A stretch of DNA of 64,000 bases, taken from positions 868,001 to 932,000 of the forward strand of contig NZ_MTZV01000002.1 of the NCBI RefSeq assembly GCF_002362315.1, given 5' to 3'. Below, piece after piece: positions 40,764-52,494 of this stretch (position 1 is the stretch's first letter; each line of letters starts with the position of its first letter). Below the pieces are notes generated by a model, which did not search any database, had not been told where the DNA came from, and worked only from the letters and a program-made list of their open reading frames with translations. The translations under genes were made by a program, and so were the position numbers. This DNA comes from Paraburkholderia acidicola. Its GTDB lineage: Bacteria > Pseudomonadota > Gammaproteobacteria > Burkholderiales > Burkholderiaceae.

Positions 40764-41114
40764 TCAGGCGATCGGCGGCCGCAGCAGCGGCGCGTAGGAG
40801 ACGCCGACGCGATGAGGATCGGCAAGCGGAAGCGGCAATGTAGCGGTGGACGTCCACGGCTCGAAACGCAGCGCAGCGAAGAGTGCGCCGCAGTGCGCAC
40901 CGCACATCGTCATGCAGCATGGTCCGTGACCGTCTGCGCAATGCATGCCGGCACAGTGCACCGCTTCGTCGGAAACAACCTGCGAATGTTCGACACCTGC
41001 AAGGCTATGTGCGACGACATGATCGCCTCTGGCAATCGACACGTGCGCCGACGCACCCTGCATGAACAGCAGGACAGTGCACAGCACGATGAAGACACGC
41101 GACGATAAAGACAT
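40764..41114 (-). CDS. Small exported Cys/His-rich protein beside the copper oxidase
   Basis: ATG 41114 starts a 116-residue product with a good signal peptide (MSLSSRVFIVLCTVLLFMQGASAH). The mature part contains CAGMHCADGHGPCCMTMCGAHCG, in which six cysteines, methionines and histidines cluster as in copper-binding proteins, and ends in LLRPPIA, resembling DUF2946-type proteins linked to copper genes. A longer frame reaches 41390 but its first part lacks conservation signs. It probably forms an operon with the multicopper oxidase, 160 bp downstream. Its function is not known. Confidence 0.7.
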   Translation of the reverse strand: MSLSSRVFIVLCTVLLFMQGASAHVSIARGDHVVAHSLAGVEHSQVVSDEAVHCAGMHCADGHGPCCMTMCGAHCGALFAALRFEPWTSTATLPLPLADPHRVGVSYAPLLRPPIA

Positions 41115-41411
41115 GCGAGGAAGCAGACAGAAGTGTTCGGGAATCATACCGCACCGCGCCTCGACGCACCGCCACGCACGCTTCACGTCCAACACGGTTG
41201 TAGAACAAGAAACACTCTCAACATGCTTGTAGCCCCGAACGCAATCAGTACCCCGATACAAAATCTCACACTTTCTTCCGCGCCATATTCCATCTGCCTC
41301 TCCATCGACCCGATAGAGAAACGAAAGCCCCGCTTCATCAAACGTTTGCATTGCGCATGCAGATTGCGACCCCAGGTATGAGCAGTCCAATCCAGAACGA
41401 TGAGGTCAACG

Positions 41412-43058
41412 ATGAAGAAAATCAGGTGGTGGTCTGGAGTCAGTGCAGTAGTCGGTGCGAGCGCTCTGACGTTCGTCAGTATGGCCGCGACAGCGCAGGA
41501 TCATGGTCGCGGTAGTGACGTAAAGCATGTATTGCTGATCAGCGTGGACGGTCTTCACGAGCAGGATGTCGCGCGTTGTGTCGCAGCGAATACCTGTCCG
41601 AATCTCGCGTTGCTTGCCAAAGCGGGGGTGACGTACACCAATGCCTATACGCCGGGTCTGTCGGATTCGTTCCCCGGTCTCGCCGCGCTGTTGACGGGTG
41701 GCTCACCAAAGAGCGCGGGGTTGTTCTACGACGTCACGTATGACCGTACGTTCTACGCGCCTTCGGATACAACGTGCTCGGGCAAGCAGGGCTGGAATGT
41801 CGTGTTCGATGAAACAACGGGTATCGATGCCGAAAACGGCGGTCCGCTGATTCACCTCGACGGTGGTGGCGCATTCAATCCTCAGGCCATCCCGCATGCG
41901 TTGATCAACGGTCGCTGCACGCCGGTCTATCCGCACAACTACGTGAAGACGAACACGATCTTCGAAGTCGTCAAGGAGCACATTCACGGGTCGCGCACCG
42001 CGTGGGCCGACAAGCATGCATGGGGTTATGACTGGGTGAACGGTCCGTCGGGTCGCGGCGTCGACGATCTCGCTCGCACCGAGATCAACTCGATCGACCC
42101 CGCTACGAACACGAACTACCTGGACAGCTATACGCACACCGAGAAGTTCGATAACTATCACGTGCAGGTGCTGATCAACGAGATCGACGGCAAGGATTCG
42201 ACCGGCGCGAGTAGCGCGACCATTCCGACGTTGTTCGGTACGAACTTCCAGACGCTGAGTGTCGCGGAGAAAGCGACGGTGGCCTCGGGCGGCGGATACC
42301 TCGATGCGGACTTCACACCGGGCACCGAAGTGGCTGGCGCGATTGGTTACGTCGACGAAGCGCTTGGTCGGATCGTGTCGGAACTCAAGCAGCGCAACCT
42401 GTATAACTCGACGGTCGTTATCGTGACGGCGAAGCATGGTCAGTCGCCGACCGATCATACGAAGCTCGTGAAGAACGGCGACACGCTGACGAAGCTGCTC
42501 GAGGCAAACAACTATCTAGATCCGAACGGCAACTTCGGCCAGAACAACACGAAGACCGGCAATCTGAACGACGGCTCGGGTCTCGTCAACACCGGCTTCG
42601 TGCAGACCGATGACGTCGGCCTCATCTGGTTGCGCGATCAGAGCCAGTTGAATGCGGTGGTCACGTCGCTGAAGGGCAACCTCGGATGCAACGCGCCAGG
42701 CATCTGCGCAGATGGGCCGCAGGCTTATATCCTGACCGGCGCGCGTCTGTCCAAGTGGTTCGGCGATCCTGCGCAAGGCCGTACGCCTGACATCATCGTG
42801 CAACCGAATCCCGGCGTCATCTACACGTCGAGCAAGTCGAAGGATGAAGAGCACGGCGGCAACGCACCGGACGACAGCCACCTCGCGCTCGTCGTATCGT
42901 TCGCGCGATTCCACGGCGGTCGCATCGAGAAAGGTCGGGTTCAGACCACTCAGGTCGCGCCGACCATCGTGCAGTTGCTGGGCCTCGAACCGACGCTGTT
43001 GAATGCGGTTGTAGCGGAAGGTACGCAGGTCTTGCCGGGGCTGGGCGTCGCGCATTGA
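41412..43058 (+). CDS. Exported alkaline phosphatase-superfamily (nucleotide pyrophosphatase-like) hydrolase
   Basis: Two in-frame ATGs (41400, 41412) exist; 41412 is preferred because TGAGG lies six bases before it. The 548-residue protein has a signal peptide ending near ATAQDHG. The metal-binding core is recognisable: VLLISVDGLHEQDV supplies the first aspartate, LSDSFPGLAALLTGG the probable nucleophile, WADKHAWGYDW a later motif, VTAKHGQSPTDH and EEHGGNAPDDSHLALVVS further metal ligands. It should hydrolyse phosphomono- or diesters, or related sulfates, in the periplasm. The exact substrate cannot be read. It diverges from the copper genes and converges with icd. Confidence 0.85.
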   Translation: MKKIRWWSGVSAVVGASALTFVSMAATAQDHGRGSDVKHVLLISVDGLHEQDVARCVAANTCPNLALLAKAGVTYTNAYTPGLSDSFPGLAALLTGGSPKSAGLFYDVTYDRTFYAPSDTTCSGKQGWNVVFDETTGIDAENGGPLIHLDGGGAFNPQAIPHALINGRCTPVYPHNYVKTNTIFEVVKEHIHGSRTAWADKHAWGYDWVNGPSGRGVDDLARTEINSIDPATNTNYLDSYTHTEKFDNYHVQVLINEIDGKDSTGASSATIPTLFGTNFQTLSVAEKATVASGGGYLDADFTPGTEVAGAIGYVDEALGRIVSELKQRNLYNSTVVIVTAKHGQSPTDHTKLVKNGDTLTKLLEANNYLDPNGNFGQNNTKTGNLNDGSGLVNTGFVQTDDVGLIWLRDQSQLNAVVTSLKGNLGCNAPGICADGPQAYILTGARLSKWFGDPAQGRTPDIIVQPNPGVIYTSSKSKDEEHGGNAPDDSHLALVVSFARFHGGRIEKGRVQTTQVAPTIVQLLGLEPTLLNAVVAEGTQVLPGLGVAH

Positions 43059-43120
43059 AGAAGCGGGACATTCTGCTCAGGGGCGGAGTAAAACCAGCTG
43101 TCTCCGAACTGAAAAACAAA

Positions 43121-43152
43121 AACCCCGGCAGCACATCGTGCTTGCCGGGGTT
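43121..43152 (-). terminator. icd terminator between convergent genes
   Basis: The stem 43121-43130 with 43143-43152 is extended by GCAC/GTGC around an ATC loop, with one bulged base. On the minus strand it is followed by a T-rich tract and lies about 33 bases after the icd stop. Confidence 0.85.
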
Positions 43153-43184
43153 CGCCGGATCACTCCGGATCAAGCCAACCGCGC

Positions 43185-44441
<1,257 letters not shown>

Positions 44442-44766
44442 GATCGACTCCAGTGATGGCTGTGCTGATGAAAGCTCTGTGGGGAAATGCAGACGATGGA
44501 CTGCGGAACCGGGCGCTTCTCGCTGCGCGCAATGCCGGGCGCCAACAAGCGGCCAGGCCGCTATTCTAGCCCACAGGTGCACATGCGCGCCCGCTGCAGA
44601 CCATGACAATTCCCGCACGCGATGCCGCGCATGCAACACCGGTTCGCCTAGGTCTTATATAAGACAAAAGACCTGCCATTTCGTATTATGCATTAATATC
44701 CCGCCATTTGCCACAGAACCCGCGCTGCGCGGGCGTCCTGCGGTACTCCATCTGCCGGATTCACGC
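44442..44766. other. 325-bp divergent region between icd and rluE
   Basis: No gene is supported here. Its centre is AT-rich in contrast to the flanks and holds the perfect palindrome at 44652-44665 and a TATTATGCATTAATAT segment at 44683-44698. Promoters for icd and rluE should lie here. Confidence 0.5.
44652..44665. promoter_or_regulatory. Perfect 14-bp palindrome, probable transcription-factor site
   Basis: GTCTTATATAAGAC is a perfect inverted repeat 211 bases upstream of the icd start codon and about 100 upstream of the rluE start. Its shape (GTC-TTATATAA-GAC) resembles sites bound by dimeric GntR/FadR-type regulators of central metabolism. The cognate protein is not shown by this window. 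Confidence 0.55.
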
Positions 44767-45339
44767 ATGCGCCTCATCGCTCTCAACAAGCCCTTCGGGA
44801 CGATCTGCCAGTTTTCTCCGCACGAAACGCGGGCGTCGCTGGCGGACTGGATCACGCTGCCCGGCGTTTATCCCGCCGGCAGGCTCGACTCGGACAGCGA
44901 AGGTCTGCTGCTGCTCACCGACGACGGCGCGTTGCAGGCCCGTATCGCCGAGCCGCGGCACAAGCTGGTCAAGCGCTACTGGGCTCAGGTGGACGGCATA
45001 CCCGACACCGCAGCGCTGGCAGCGCTCGCAGGCGGCGTCGATCTCGGCGATTACGTGACACGCCCCTGCCAGGCGCAGCTCATCGAGCCACCAGCCACAT
45101 TGTGGACACGCACGCCGCCGATCCGTTATCGCGCGGCCATCCCGACCAGCTGGATCGAACTGTCGATCACCGAAGGCAAGAACCGCCAGGTCCGCCGCAT
45201 GACGGCCGCTGTCGGCTTCCCTACCCTGCGGCTCGTACGCGTCGGCATCGGCGCACTCGATATTTTTTCGCTCGGCCTGCAACCCGGCGAAAGTATCGAC
45301 CTGCCGCCGCGCGCGCCATGGGACGGCATCACGCGATAA
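44767..45339 (+). CDS. rluE: 23S rRNA pseudouridine synthase, RluE-like
   Basis: ATG 44767 gives 190 residues beginning MRLIALNKPFGTICQF. It lacks an S4 domain, and the catalytic aspartate is in AGRLDSDSEGLLLL; the late element EGKNRQVRRMTAAVG is also conserved. RluE modifies a single uridine of 23S rRNA. It is a single-gene unit. Confidence 0.9.
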   Translation: MRLIALNKPFGTICQFSPHETRASLADWITLPGVYPAGRLDSDSEGLLLLTDDGALQARIAEPRHKLVKRYWAQVDGIPDTAALAALAGGVDLGDYVTRPCQAQLIEPPATLWTRTPPIRYRAAIPTSWIELSITEGKNRQVRRMTAAVGFPTLRLVRVGIGALDIFSLGLQPGESIDLPPRAPWDGITR

Positions 45340-45771
45340 AGCCCGCGGGCACCTTGCAAACCCTCGCAAAGGCATCGAACGGTTTGCCGACTCACGCTAA
45401 CTCGTTGTGCCAGCACGCATTTCTGTTTTCCGAAACAATAAATCCCGCACGTACTGCCCCACACACAAGCGCACGAATCCACCGCGAATAAGCAATCCCG
45501 AAATTCCACGAAAGTTTTTCGTCAACCGCGTAGAGAACTCACGCGTTATTCGACGCAGATGCCGTCCGAAGCTATCCGGCATTCAGCCTTAAGGGCCTTT
45601 GCACACGCCGCTCCAACGGTGAGTACAGATGGTTCGAGCGCTCGCAGTGCCCGTCGACGAAATTCTTCGATGGGTCTGTCAACCGAAAGGTGGATGGCAC
45701 GTTTACCGGCATGACTCCAAGAACCGGGTCATCTGGTCAATTAACCGCAACTCATGCTGAGGATTTACAAA
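45340..45771. other. 432-bp intergenic region
   Basis: No gene is convincing; the roughly 60-residue frames at 45397-45592 lack ribosome sites and look like shadows of each other. The last 70 bases presumably hold the promoter of the small exported protein at 45772. Confidence 0.5.
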
Positions 45772-45978
45772 ATGAACAAACTGATCGCTGCTCTGGTCGC
45801 TGGCCTGTTCGCAACGGCTGCTTTCGCACAAGCTTCGGCTCCGGTCGCTCCGGCTGCTGCTCCGGCTGAAGCTGCTTCGGCACCGGCAAAGAAGGCTGTT
45901 AAGAAGCACGCAGCCAAGAAGCACCACGCCAAGAAGGCAGCTTCGGAAGCCGAAGCTCCGGCAGCAGCTTCGAACTAA
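45772..45978 (+). CDS. Small exported Ala/Lys/His-rich protein
   Basis: ATG 45772 follows TGAGGATT. The 68-residue product has a clear signal peptide (MNKLIAALVAGLFATAAFAQ). The mature part is an Ala/Pro stretch, then a basic KKAVKKHAAKKHHAKKAA block, then an acidic-alanine end. Lys/His-rich small periplasmic peptides of this kind resemble acid-shock proteins, but I cannot claim homology. Its codon use is strongly biased (GCT and GCA for Ala, AAG for Lys), suggesting high expression. A terminator follows 55 bases after the stop. Confidence 0.75.
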   Translation: MNKLIAALVAGLFATAAFAQASAPVAPAAAPAEAASAPAKKAVKKHAAKKHHAKKAASEAEAPAAASN

Positions 45979-46033
45979 GCTGGTTGTAAAAACGCAGTCA
46001 AGAACTAGCAGTATTGCCGTTCTTACGGCGTTG

Positions 46034-46069
46034 AAAGGCAGATTGCTGAAAGGCGATCTGCCTTTTTGT
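46034..46069 (+). terminator. Terminator of the small exported protein gene
   Basis: A 10-bp perfect stem (46034-46043 with 46056-46065) closes a 12-base loop and ends in a T-rich tract. Confidence 0.85.
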
Positions 46070-46123
46070 TTTTGCCGCGCTCGCGTAACATGCGCGGGTT
46101 ATTTTCCAGCAAGGAGTGTTGCC

Positions 46124-46639
46124 GTGCGATTTCCCCTGCGCCTGTCGATTGCGCGTCTTGCGATTGCGATCGCGCTGCCGCTCGCTGCCTTGTCGTCGGT
46201 CTGGTTCGCCGTTCCCGGTGTGAATAGCGCGCATGCGCAGCAGATGCCTGCGGGTGCCAAACAGCCCGGCGATTTTCCGCGCGCGAAGCTCACGGCCGGC
46301 ATGTTCGTGATCGACGCCGCAGTCGCGGCCAACGATGCGGATCGCGAACAAGGCTTGATGTACCGGTCGCAGCTCGCACCGAACGAAGGCATGCTCTTCG
46401 TCTTCAACGAGAATGCGGTGCACTGCTTCTGGATGAAGAACACGTTGATCCCGCTGTCGATTGCCTTCATGCGCGCCGACGGTACGGTCACCGACATCGA
46501 CGAGATGCAGGCCGAAACAACCGACAACCACTGCCCGAGAAACAACGGGGTCTATGCGCTTGAAATGAGCAAGGGCTGGTTTGCCTCGAAAGGCATCACG
46601 CCCGGCACGAAGATTCAGGGGCTGCCCGCTCCGCAATGA
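46124..46639 (+). CDS. Exported DUF192 protein
   Basis: GTG 46124 is preferred over the upstream ATG at 46031, which lies in the terminator of the previous gene; AAGGAG lies seven bases before GTG. The 171-residue product has a signal peptide (core about residues 8-30, ending NSAHAQQ). The DUF192 signature follows: LMYRSQLAPNEGMLFVFNENAVHCFWMKNTLIPLSIAF and YALEMSKGWFASKGI. The family has no settled function. It is a single-gene unit. Confidence 0.87.
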   Translation: MRFPLRLSIARLAIAIALPLAALSSVWFAVPGVNSAHAQQMPAGAKQPGDFPRAKLTAGMFVIDAAVAANDADREQGLMYRSQLAPNEGMLFVFNENAVHCFWMKNTLIPLSIAFMRADGTVTDIDEMQAETTDNHCPRNNGVYALEMSKGWFASKGITPGTKIQGLPAPQ

Positions 46640-46682
46640 GGTTCGGGCGAGTTGCTCGCCCCGCCTTCGTTGAGAAATGGTC

Positions 46683-46716
46683 AAGCCGGCGCGCCACGAG
46701 GCGCGCCGGCTTTTTA
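46683..46716 (+). terminator. Terminator after the DUF192 gene
   Basis: A 12-bp very GC-rich stem (46683-46694 with 46701-46712) closes a 6-base loop, then T5. Confidence 0.92.
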
Positions 46717-46907
46717 CATGGCGTGTCGGCAGTCACGCCCCGATCCTGACGGCAACGCCAGGCCGCCACGGGGAAGATTCCTGCAAAAGCCTGACACAGG
46801 CGCTATGCTTGTAGTCTTTACACCGTAGTAGCACCGCAATCGCCCGGGTAGCGTAAGCTGCCCTCGACGCCTTTTTCACCGGCGCGCCCCAATCCAAGGA
46901 GATTCAC

Positions 46908-49013
<2,106 letters not shown>

Positions 49014-49039
49014 ATCACATATCGTTGTTAGTTGGGAAG

Positions 49040-49070
49040 AAGCCCGTTCTGGAATGAATGGGCTTTTTTC
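49040..49070 (+). terminator. fusA2 terminator
   Basis: A 10-bp stem with one G-T wobble (49040-49049 with 49056-49065) is followed by T-rich sequence. Confidence 0.8.
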
Positions 49071-49217
49071 TTTTTGGGCTCCTGGTTCGTGCGTAGGTCG
49101 ACGTTGCGGGAGCAACGAGCGCAGCAGGAAACATCGGTTGTTCAATTTTGGCCGGGCAGAATACGGCGTAAACCACGGCAGTCCGCGCGACGCTGGAAAG
49201 ACGATGGAGAGATGCAG

Positions 49218-49742
49218 ATGAGCCACCACCACGATGACCCGCATAGCCACGATAGCCACGACGATCACTCCGCACCGACGCCGAACTGGCGCGACAACGG
49301 CGTCAAGGTCATTCGCGGCGATCAGCTCGACACGAATACCGCGCAGACACCGGGCATGAACCGCGCGGCTGCGATCAACGCCGCTCGCGTAGGCGCACAA
49401 AAAATCTGGGCTGGCACAGTGACGATTCATCCGAATGCGAAGACCGGTGCGCATCATCACGGCGCGCTCGAGAGCGTGATCTATGTCGTACGCGGCCATG
49501 CGCGGATGCGCTGGGGCGAACAGCTCGAGTTCACCGCCGAAGCCGAGCCTGGTGACTTCATCTTCGTTCCGCCGTTCGTGCCGCATCAGGAGATCAATGC
49601 GAGCACCGACGACCCGCTCGAGTGTGTGCTCGTGCGCAGCGACAACGAAGCGGTCGTCGTCAATCTGAACATCGATGCCGTCGAAACGCCGCAGACCGTG
49701 CACTGGGTCGATCCGATCCACAAGCACCCGCACGAACACTGA
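49218..49742 (+). CDS. Cupin-domain protein with His/Asp-rich N-terminus
   Basis: Two close ATGs (49212, 49218) exist; 49218 has a better spacing from GGAG at 49205. The 174-residue protein starts with a stretch of about 20 residues almost entirely His, Asp and Ser. A single cupin domain follows: HHHGALESVIYVVRGHARM supplies the first metal-binding motif and PGDFIFVPPFVPHQEIN the second. The C-terminus is again His-rich (IHKHPHEH). Cupins bind a metal and may be enzymes or storage and sensing proteins. It lies 48 bp before a nickel/cobalt permease, so a metal-binding role is plausible but inferred. Confidence 0.85.
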   Translation: MSHHHDDPHSHDSHDDHSAPTPNWRDNGVKVIRGDQLDTNTAQTPGMNRAAAINAARVGAQKIWAGTVTIHPNAKTGAHHHGALESVIYVVRGHARMRWGEQLEFTAEAEPGDFIFVPPFVPHQEINASTDDPLECVLVRSDNEAVVVNLNIDAVETPQTVHWVDPIHKHPHEH

Positions 49743-49790
49743 GACGCGCCGCTTCGACCCACCCACCTTCATCTTCATCGTTCAACCTTC

Positions 49791-50813
49791 ATGACGCCGA
49801 CCGCCAGCCTGCGCCCTCGCCTCTTCATGCTCTACGCGGCGCTGATCGCCGCCAATCTGGCGGCGTGGGCATGGGCGCTGATCGCGTTTCGCCATTACCC
49901 GCTGCTGCTCGGTACTGCGCTGCTCGCGTACGGCTTCGGCCTGCGTCATGCGGTCGACGCGGATCACATCGCAGCCATCGACGCCGTCACGCGCAAGCTG
50001 ATGCAAACCGGCAAGCGACCGCTCGGTGTCGGCCTCGCCTTCTCGCTGGGCCACTCGACGATCGTTGTCGCCGCAACCGTCGGCATCGCGTTGACCGCAC
50101 TCAAACTGCACAGCAGCTTCGATACGTTCAAGGAGATCGGTGGGACGATCGGCACGCTCGTGTCGGCTTCGTTTTTGCTGGTGCTCGCTGGTGTAAACCT
50201 CGTGATCCTGCGCGACGTGTGGCGGCGCTATCGCAACGTGCAAAACGGTAGCGAGCCCGCTGACGAACCTGCGTCGAATGTCGCTGCGCCCGCCGGTCTG
50301 TTGTCGCGCGCACTACGTCCATTGTTCCGCCTCGTTACGAAAAGCTGGCACATGTACCCGGTCGGCGTGCTGTTCGGCCTCGGCTTCGACACGGCAACGG
50401 AAATCGGTTTGCTCGCCATCGCCGCCGCCGAAGCCGGCAAGGGCATGCCGCTCTACTCGATCCTCGTGTTCCCCGCGCTCTTCACCGCGGGCATGACGCT
50501 CGTCGATTCCACCGACAACGTCCTGATGGTTCACGCGTACGGTTGGGCAATGGACGACCCGAAGCGCAAGCTCTACTACAACGCGAGCATCACGTTCGTG
50601 TCGGCGCTGGTGGCGATCGTAATCGGCGGCATCGAGGCGCTGGGGCTGCTGTCCGACAAGCTCGGTTTCAGCGGCGGCGTGTGGGACGCGATCGGTGCGG
50701 CCAACGATCAGTTCGGCCCGCTCGGGTACGGCATCGTCGCGCTCTTCACCGCGTGCTGGATCGGTTCGATATTGTTCCATCGGTGGCGCAAACCTGCGTT
50801 GCCTGGGCGCTGA
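49791..50813 (+). CDS. hoxN: NiCoT-family nickel/cobalt permease (HoxN-like)
   Basis: The 340-residue protein has about eight membrane helices and the NiCoT signatures: RHAVDADHIAAID in helix 2, LGHSTIVV, LFGLGFDTATEIGLL and TAGMTLVDSTDNVLM. It takes up Ni2+ or Co2+ at low abundance. Which of the two is transported cannot be decided here. It follows the His-rich cupin gene by 48 bp, and the remains of a peptide-type ABC ATPase lie immediately after. Confidence 0.92.
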   Translation: MTPTASLRPRLFMLYAALIAANLAAWAWALIAFRHYPLLLGTALLAYGFGLRHAVDADHIAAIDAVTRKLMQTGKRPLGVGLAFSLGHSTIVVAATVGIALTALKLHSSFDTFKEIGGTIGTLVSASFLLVLAGVNLVILRDVWRRYRNVQNGSEPADEPASNVAAPAGLLSRALRPLFRLVTKSWHMYPVGVLFGLGFDTATEIGLLAIAAAEAGKGMPLYSILVFPALFTAGMTLVDSTDNVLMVHAYGWAMDDPKRKLYYNASITFVSALVAIVIGGIEALGLLSDKLGFSGGVWDAIGAANDQFGPLGYGIVALFTACWIGSILFHRWRKPALPGR

Positions 50814-50818
50814 AAAAC

Positions 50819-51084
50819 GCGAGGCCGGTGCCGGCGGCCGTCCTCAACCTGCTGGCCGACCTGCAGCGCGAACGCGACGTGAACAACGTATTCATCTCGC
50901 ACGATCGGCATGTCGCGCGTTATCGGGCTGTGTGTTCCCTACGCGCTATCTGCGCAAGCCCGGCGAGATCTGCAAGCGGCAGGACCCGCCCCTCCTCGAT
51001 GCCGGCGCAGCCCACCACATCCGCTGTCATATCCCGCTCGTCGACCTTCGCGCCCGGCAGGGCGACGCGCATCGCCAGGCCTGA
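50819..51084 (+). pseudogene. Remnant of a Dpp/Opp-type peptide ABC transporter ATPase
   Basis: Two pieces in different frames belong to the C-terminal half of one ATPase. The first (50819-50926) reads VPAAVLNLLADLQRER and FISHDRHVARYR, matching the region after Walker B and the switch histidine. The second, one frame over (50923-51084), reads SGCVFPTRYLRKPGEICKRQ, DPPLLDAG and HHIRCHIPLVDLRARQ, the Cys-containing C-terminal domain of such ATPases. About 65 residues normally between them are missing, and the whole N-terminal half is absent. The gene cannot work. Confidence 0.75.
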
Positions 51085-51471
51085 CAGCGTGGCTCTCCGC
51101 GCGTTTCAGGTTCGAAACATTTTCTACTGATTTATCGCTGCCACCGTCGCGGTGGCTTCGTCGCTGCCATGTACGGCGCGGCTTCCCGGTCAATGGCATG
51201 GTTATCGCTAAGTAACCCGCAGGCATCCGGTTCACGCAGGACGGACATCACGACGGCGAGCAAGCTGCCATCCACCGCCCGCGCGAACCTCGCGCTATGG
51301 ACGATCGCGCCATCGTGCGTATCCGTTCGTGCGCACGTTGCGGCATGCACGCCGGACGCCTGGCCACGGATAAACCGCGCAGCATGGCTGCGCGCTGTCC
51401 GGCCTGCTTCGCGTGCACAACAGGATGGAGATGACGTCGACGAGGAACGTCGTCTCGCAGGGAGAGCAGTG
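51085..51471. other. Non-coding region before the poly-Gly gene
   Basis: I see no supported gene in these 387 bases. The open frame running from 51169 into the poly-Gly gene has no ribosome site or domain before 51472. The promoter of that gene should lie here. Confidence 0.5.
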
Positions 51472-52296
51472 ATGAAAACTACAACGTTAAATCAGTATTA
51501 CTACGTGATGCTGCGGGGTACGGCGCTTCTGGCTGCCGGTACGGGAATGCTGCTGGCCGCACATACGGCGCACGGAGCGCCCGCCGATGACGTGCTGCCG
51601 AAGTGGATCGTCGCAGCCGATGCACCACTTCCCGCGAGCGGCGCAGCGCCGGTTGCGCTGCTGGCGCAGGACACCTCGTCCGCGACAGCGACAGCGGCGG
51701 CTGCCAGCGCTTCGAGCGCCGCCGACGATGCCTCGCTTGTCTTCCTCGTGAGGACCTGTACCGGCGACGCCGGTCATTGCATGCCGAATCGCAGCGGCGG
51801 CTCGGGCAACTCGGGTAACTCGGGTAACTCAGGCGGCTCCGGCGGTAGTGGTGGCGGCAGCAGCGGCTCGGGTGGCAAGGGCGGCGGTAGCGGCAGTAGC
51901 GGTGGTGGTAGCAGTGGTGGTGGTAGTAGCGGCGGTGGTGGCGGTGGCGGTGGCAGTGGCAGTGGCGGTGGCGGTGGCGGTGGCGGTGGCGGTGGCGGTG
52001 GCGGTGGCGGTGGCGGTGGCGGCGGCGGCGGTGGTGGCGGCGGTGGCGGCGGTGGCGGCGGTGGCGGCGGTGGCGGCACTGGCGGGTGCGGTTGCGGCGG
52101 CGGCGGTCCCAGCGGCGGCCCCAGTGGTGGTCCCAGCGGCGGTCCCTCCGGAGGTTTCGGTGGCGGCTTCGGTGGTGGAATGGGCGGTATGGGTGGCGGC
52201 TTCGGTGCAGGTTCGGGCAAAGGTGGCTTCGGCGGAGGCTACGGCGGCGGATCTGGCGCGGGAGGCGGCGGCAAAGGTGGTGGCAACGGACATTAG
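51472..52296 (+). CDS. Exported glycine-rich protein with a 38-Gly run
   Basis: ATG 51472 follows GGGAGAGC. The 274-residue product has an N-terminal hydrophobic signal (TALLAAGTGMLLAAHTAHG), an Ala-rich stretch, one SLVFLVRTCTGDAGHC segment, and then about 165 residues of Gly/Ser. That part includes an uninterrupted run of 38 glycines encoded at 51964-52077, a TGGCGCGGGGP element and repeated GGPS and GFGGGF units. No family is recognised. Poly-Gly sequences occur in cell-surface or matrix proteins and adhesin-like molecules. It lies 310 bp before the Rap1a/Tai-like gene on the same strand. Confidence 0.75.
   Translation: MKTTTLNQYYYVMLRGTALLAAGTGMLLAAHTAHGAPADDVLPKWIVAADAPLPASGAAPVALLAQDTSSATATAAAASASSAADDASLVFLVRTCTGDAGHCMPNRSGGSGNSGNSGNSGGSGGSGGGSSGSGGKGGGSGSSGGGSSGGGSSGGGGGGGGSGSGGGGGGGGGGGGGGGGGGGGGGGGGGGGGGGGGGGGGGTGGCGCGGGGPSGGPSGGPSGGPSGGFGGGFGGGMGGMGGGFGAGSGKGGFGGGYGGGSGAGGGGKGGGNGH
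51964..52077 (+). repeat. GGTGGC/GGCGGT hexanucleotide repeat coding for poly-glycine
   Basis: The left part (51964-52020) is an almost perfect array of GGCGGT hexamers, and the right part mixes GGC and GGT triplets. In-frame arrays of this type change length readily by slippage. Confidence 0.9.
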
Positions 52297-52455
52297 ATCC
52301 GTGCGACGGCGCCCCCGCGCCGCGCCCCACGATGCAGTCCCTCGACAGGCCGCATCCCCCCGGCCAGCATCGGCGGCGACGTTTCGATCCCCCGGTCGAA
52401 CGTCGCCGCCGGGAGCCGGGAGCCGGGAGCCCGGACAGGCAGGATGCTCTCAGGC

Positions 52456-52494
52456 AACGGTCGGCGCGCGCACCGCCGACCGTTTTCGTTTTTG
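52456..52494 (+). terminator. Terminator after the poly-Gly gene
   Basis: An 11-bp perfect stem (52456-52466 with 52474-52484) closes a 7-base loop and is followed by TTTCGTTTTT. The rest of the gap between the poly-Gly gene and 52606 shows no gene. Confidence 0.88.

Noticed and set aside
40364..40843. Plus-strand frames opposite the copper oxidase start
   Set aside because: They cover the Met-rich coding region in antisense and lack any start signal.
45397..45592. Two small frames on opposite strands after rluE
   Set aside because: No ribosome sites and no signal peptide or domain; they overlap each other antiparallel.
51964..52077. CRISPR-like array
   Set aside because: Units are six bases without unique spacers; simple coding repeat.
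51774..52220. Proline-rich minus-strand frame
   Set aside because: It is the reverse complement of the glycine repeat and has no ribosome site.
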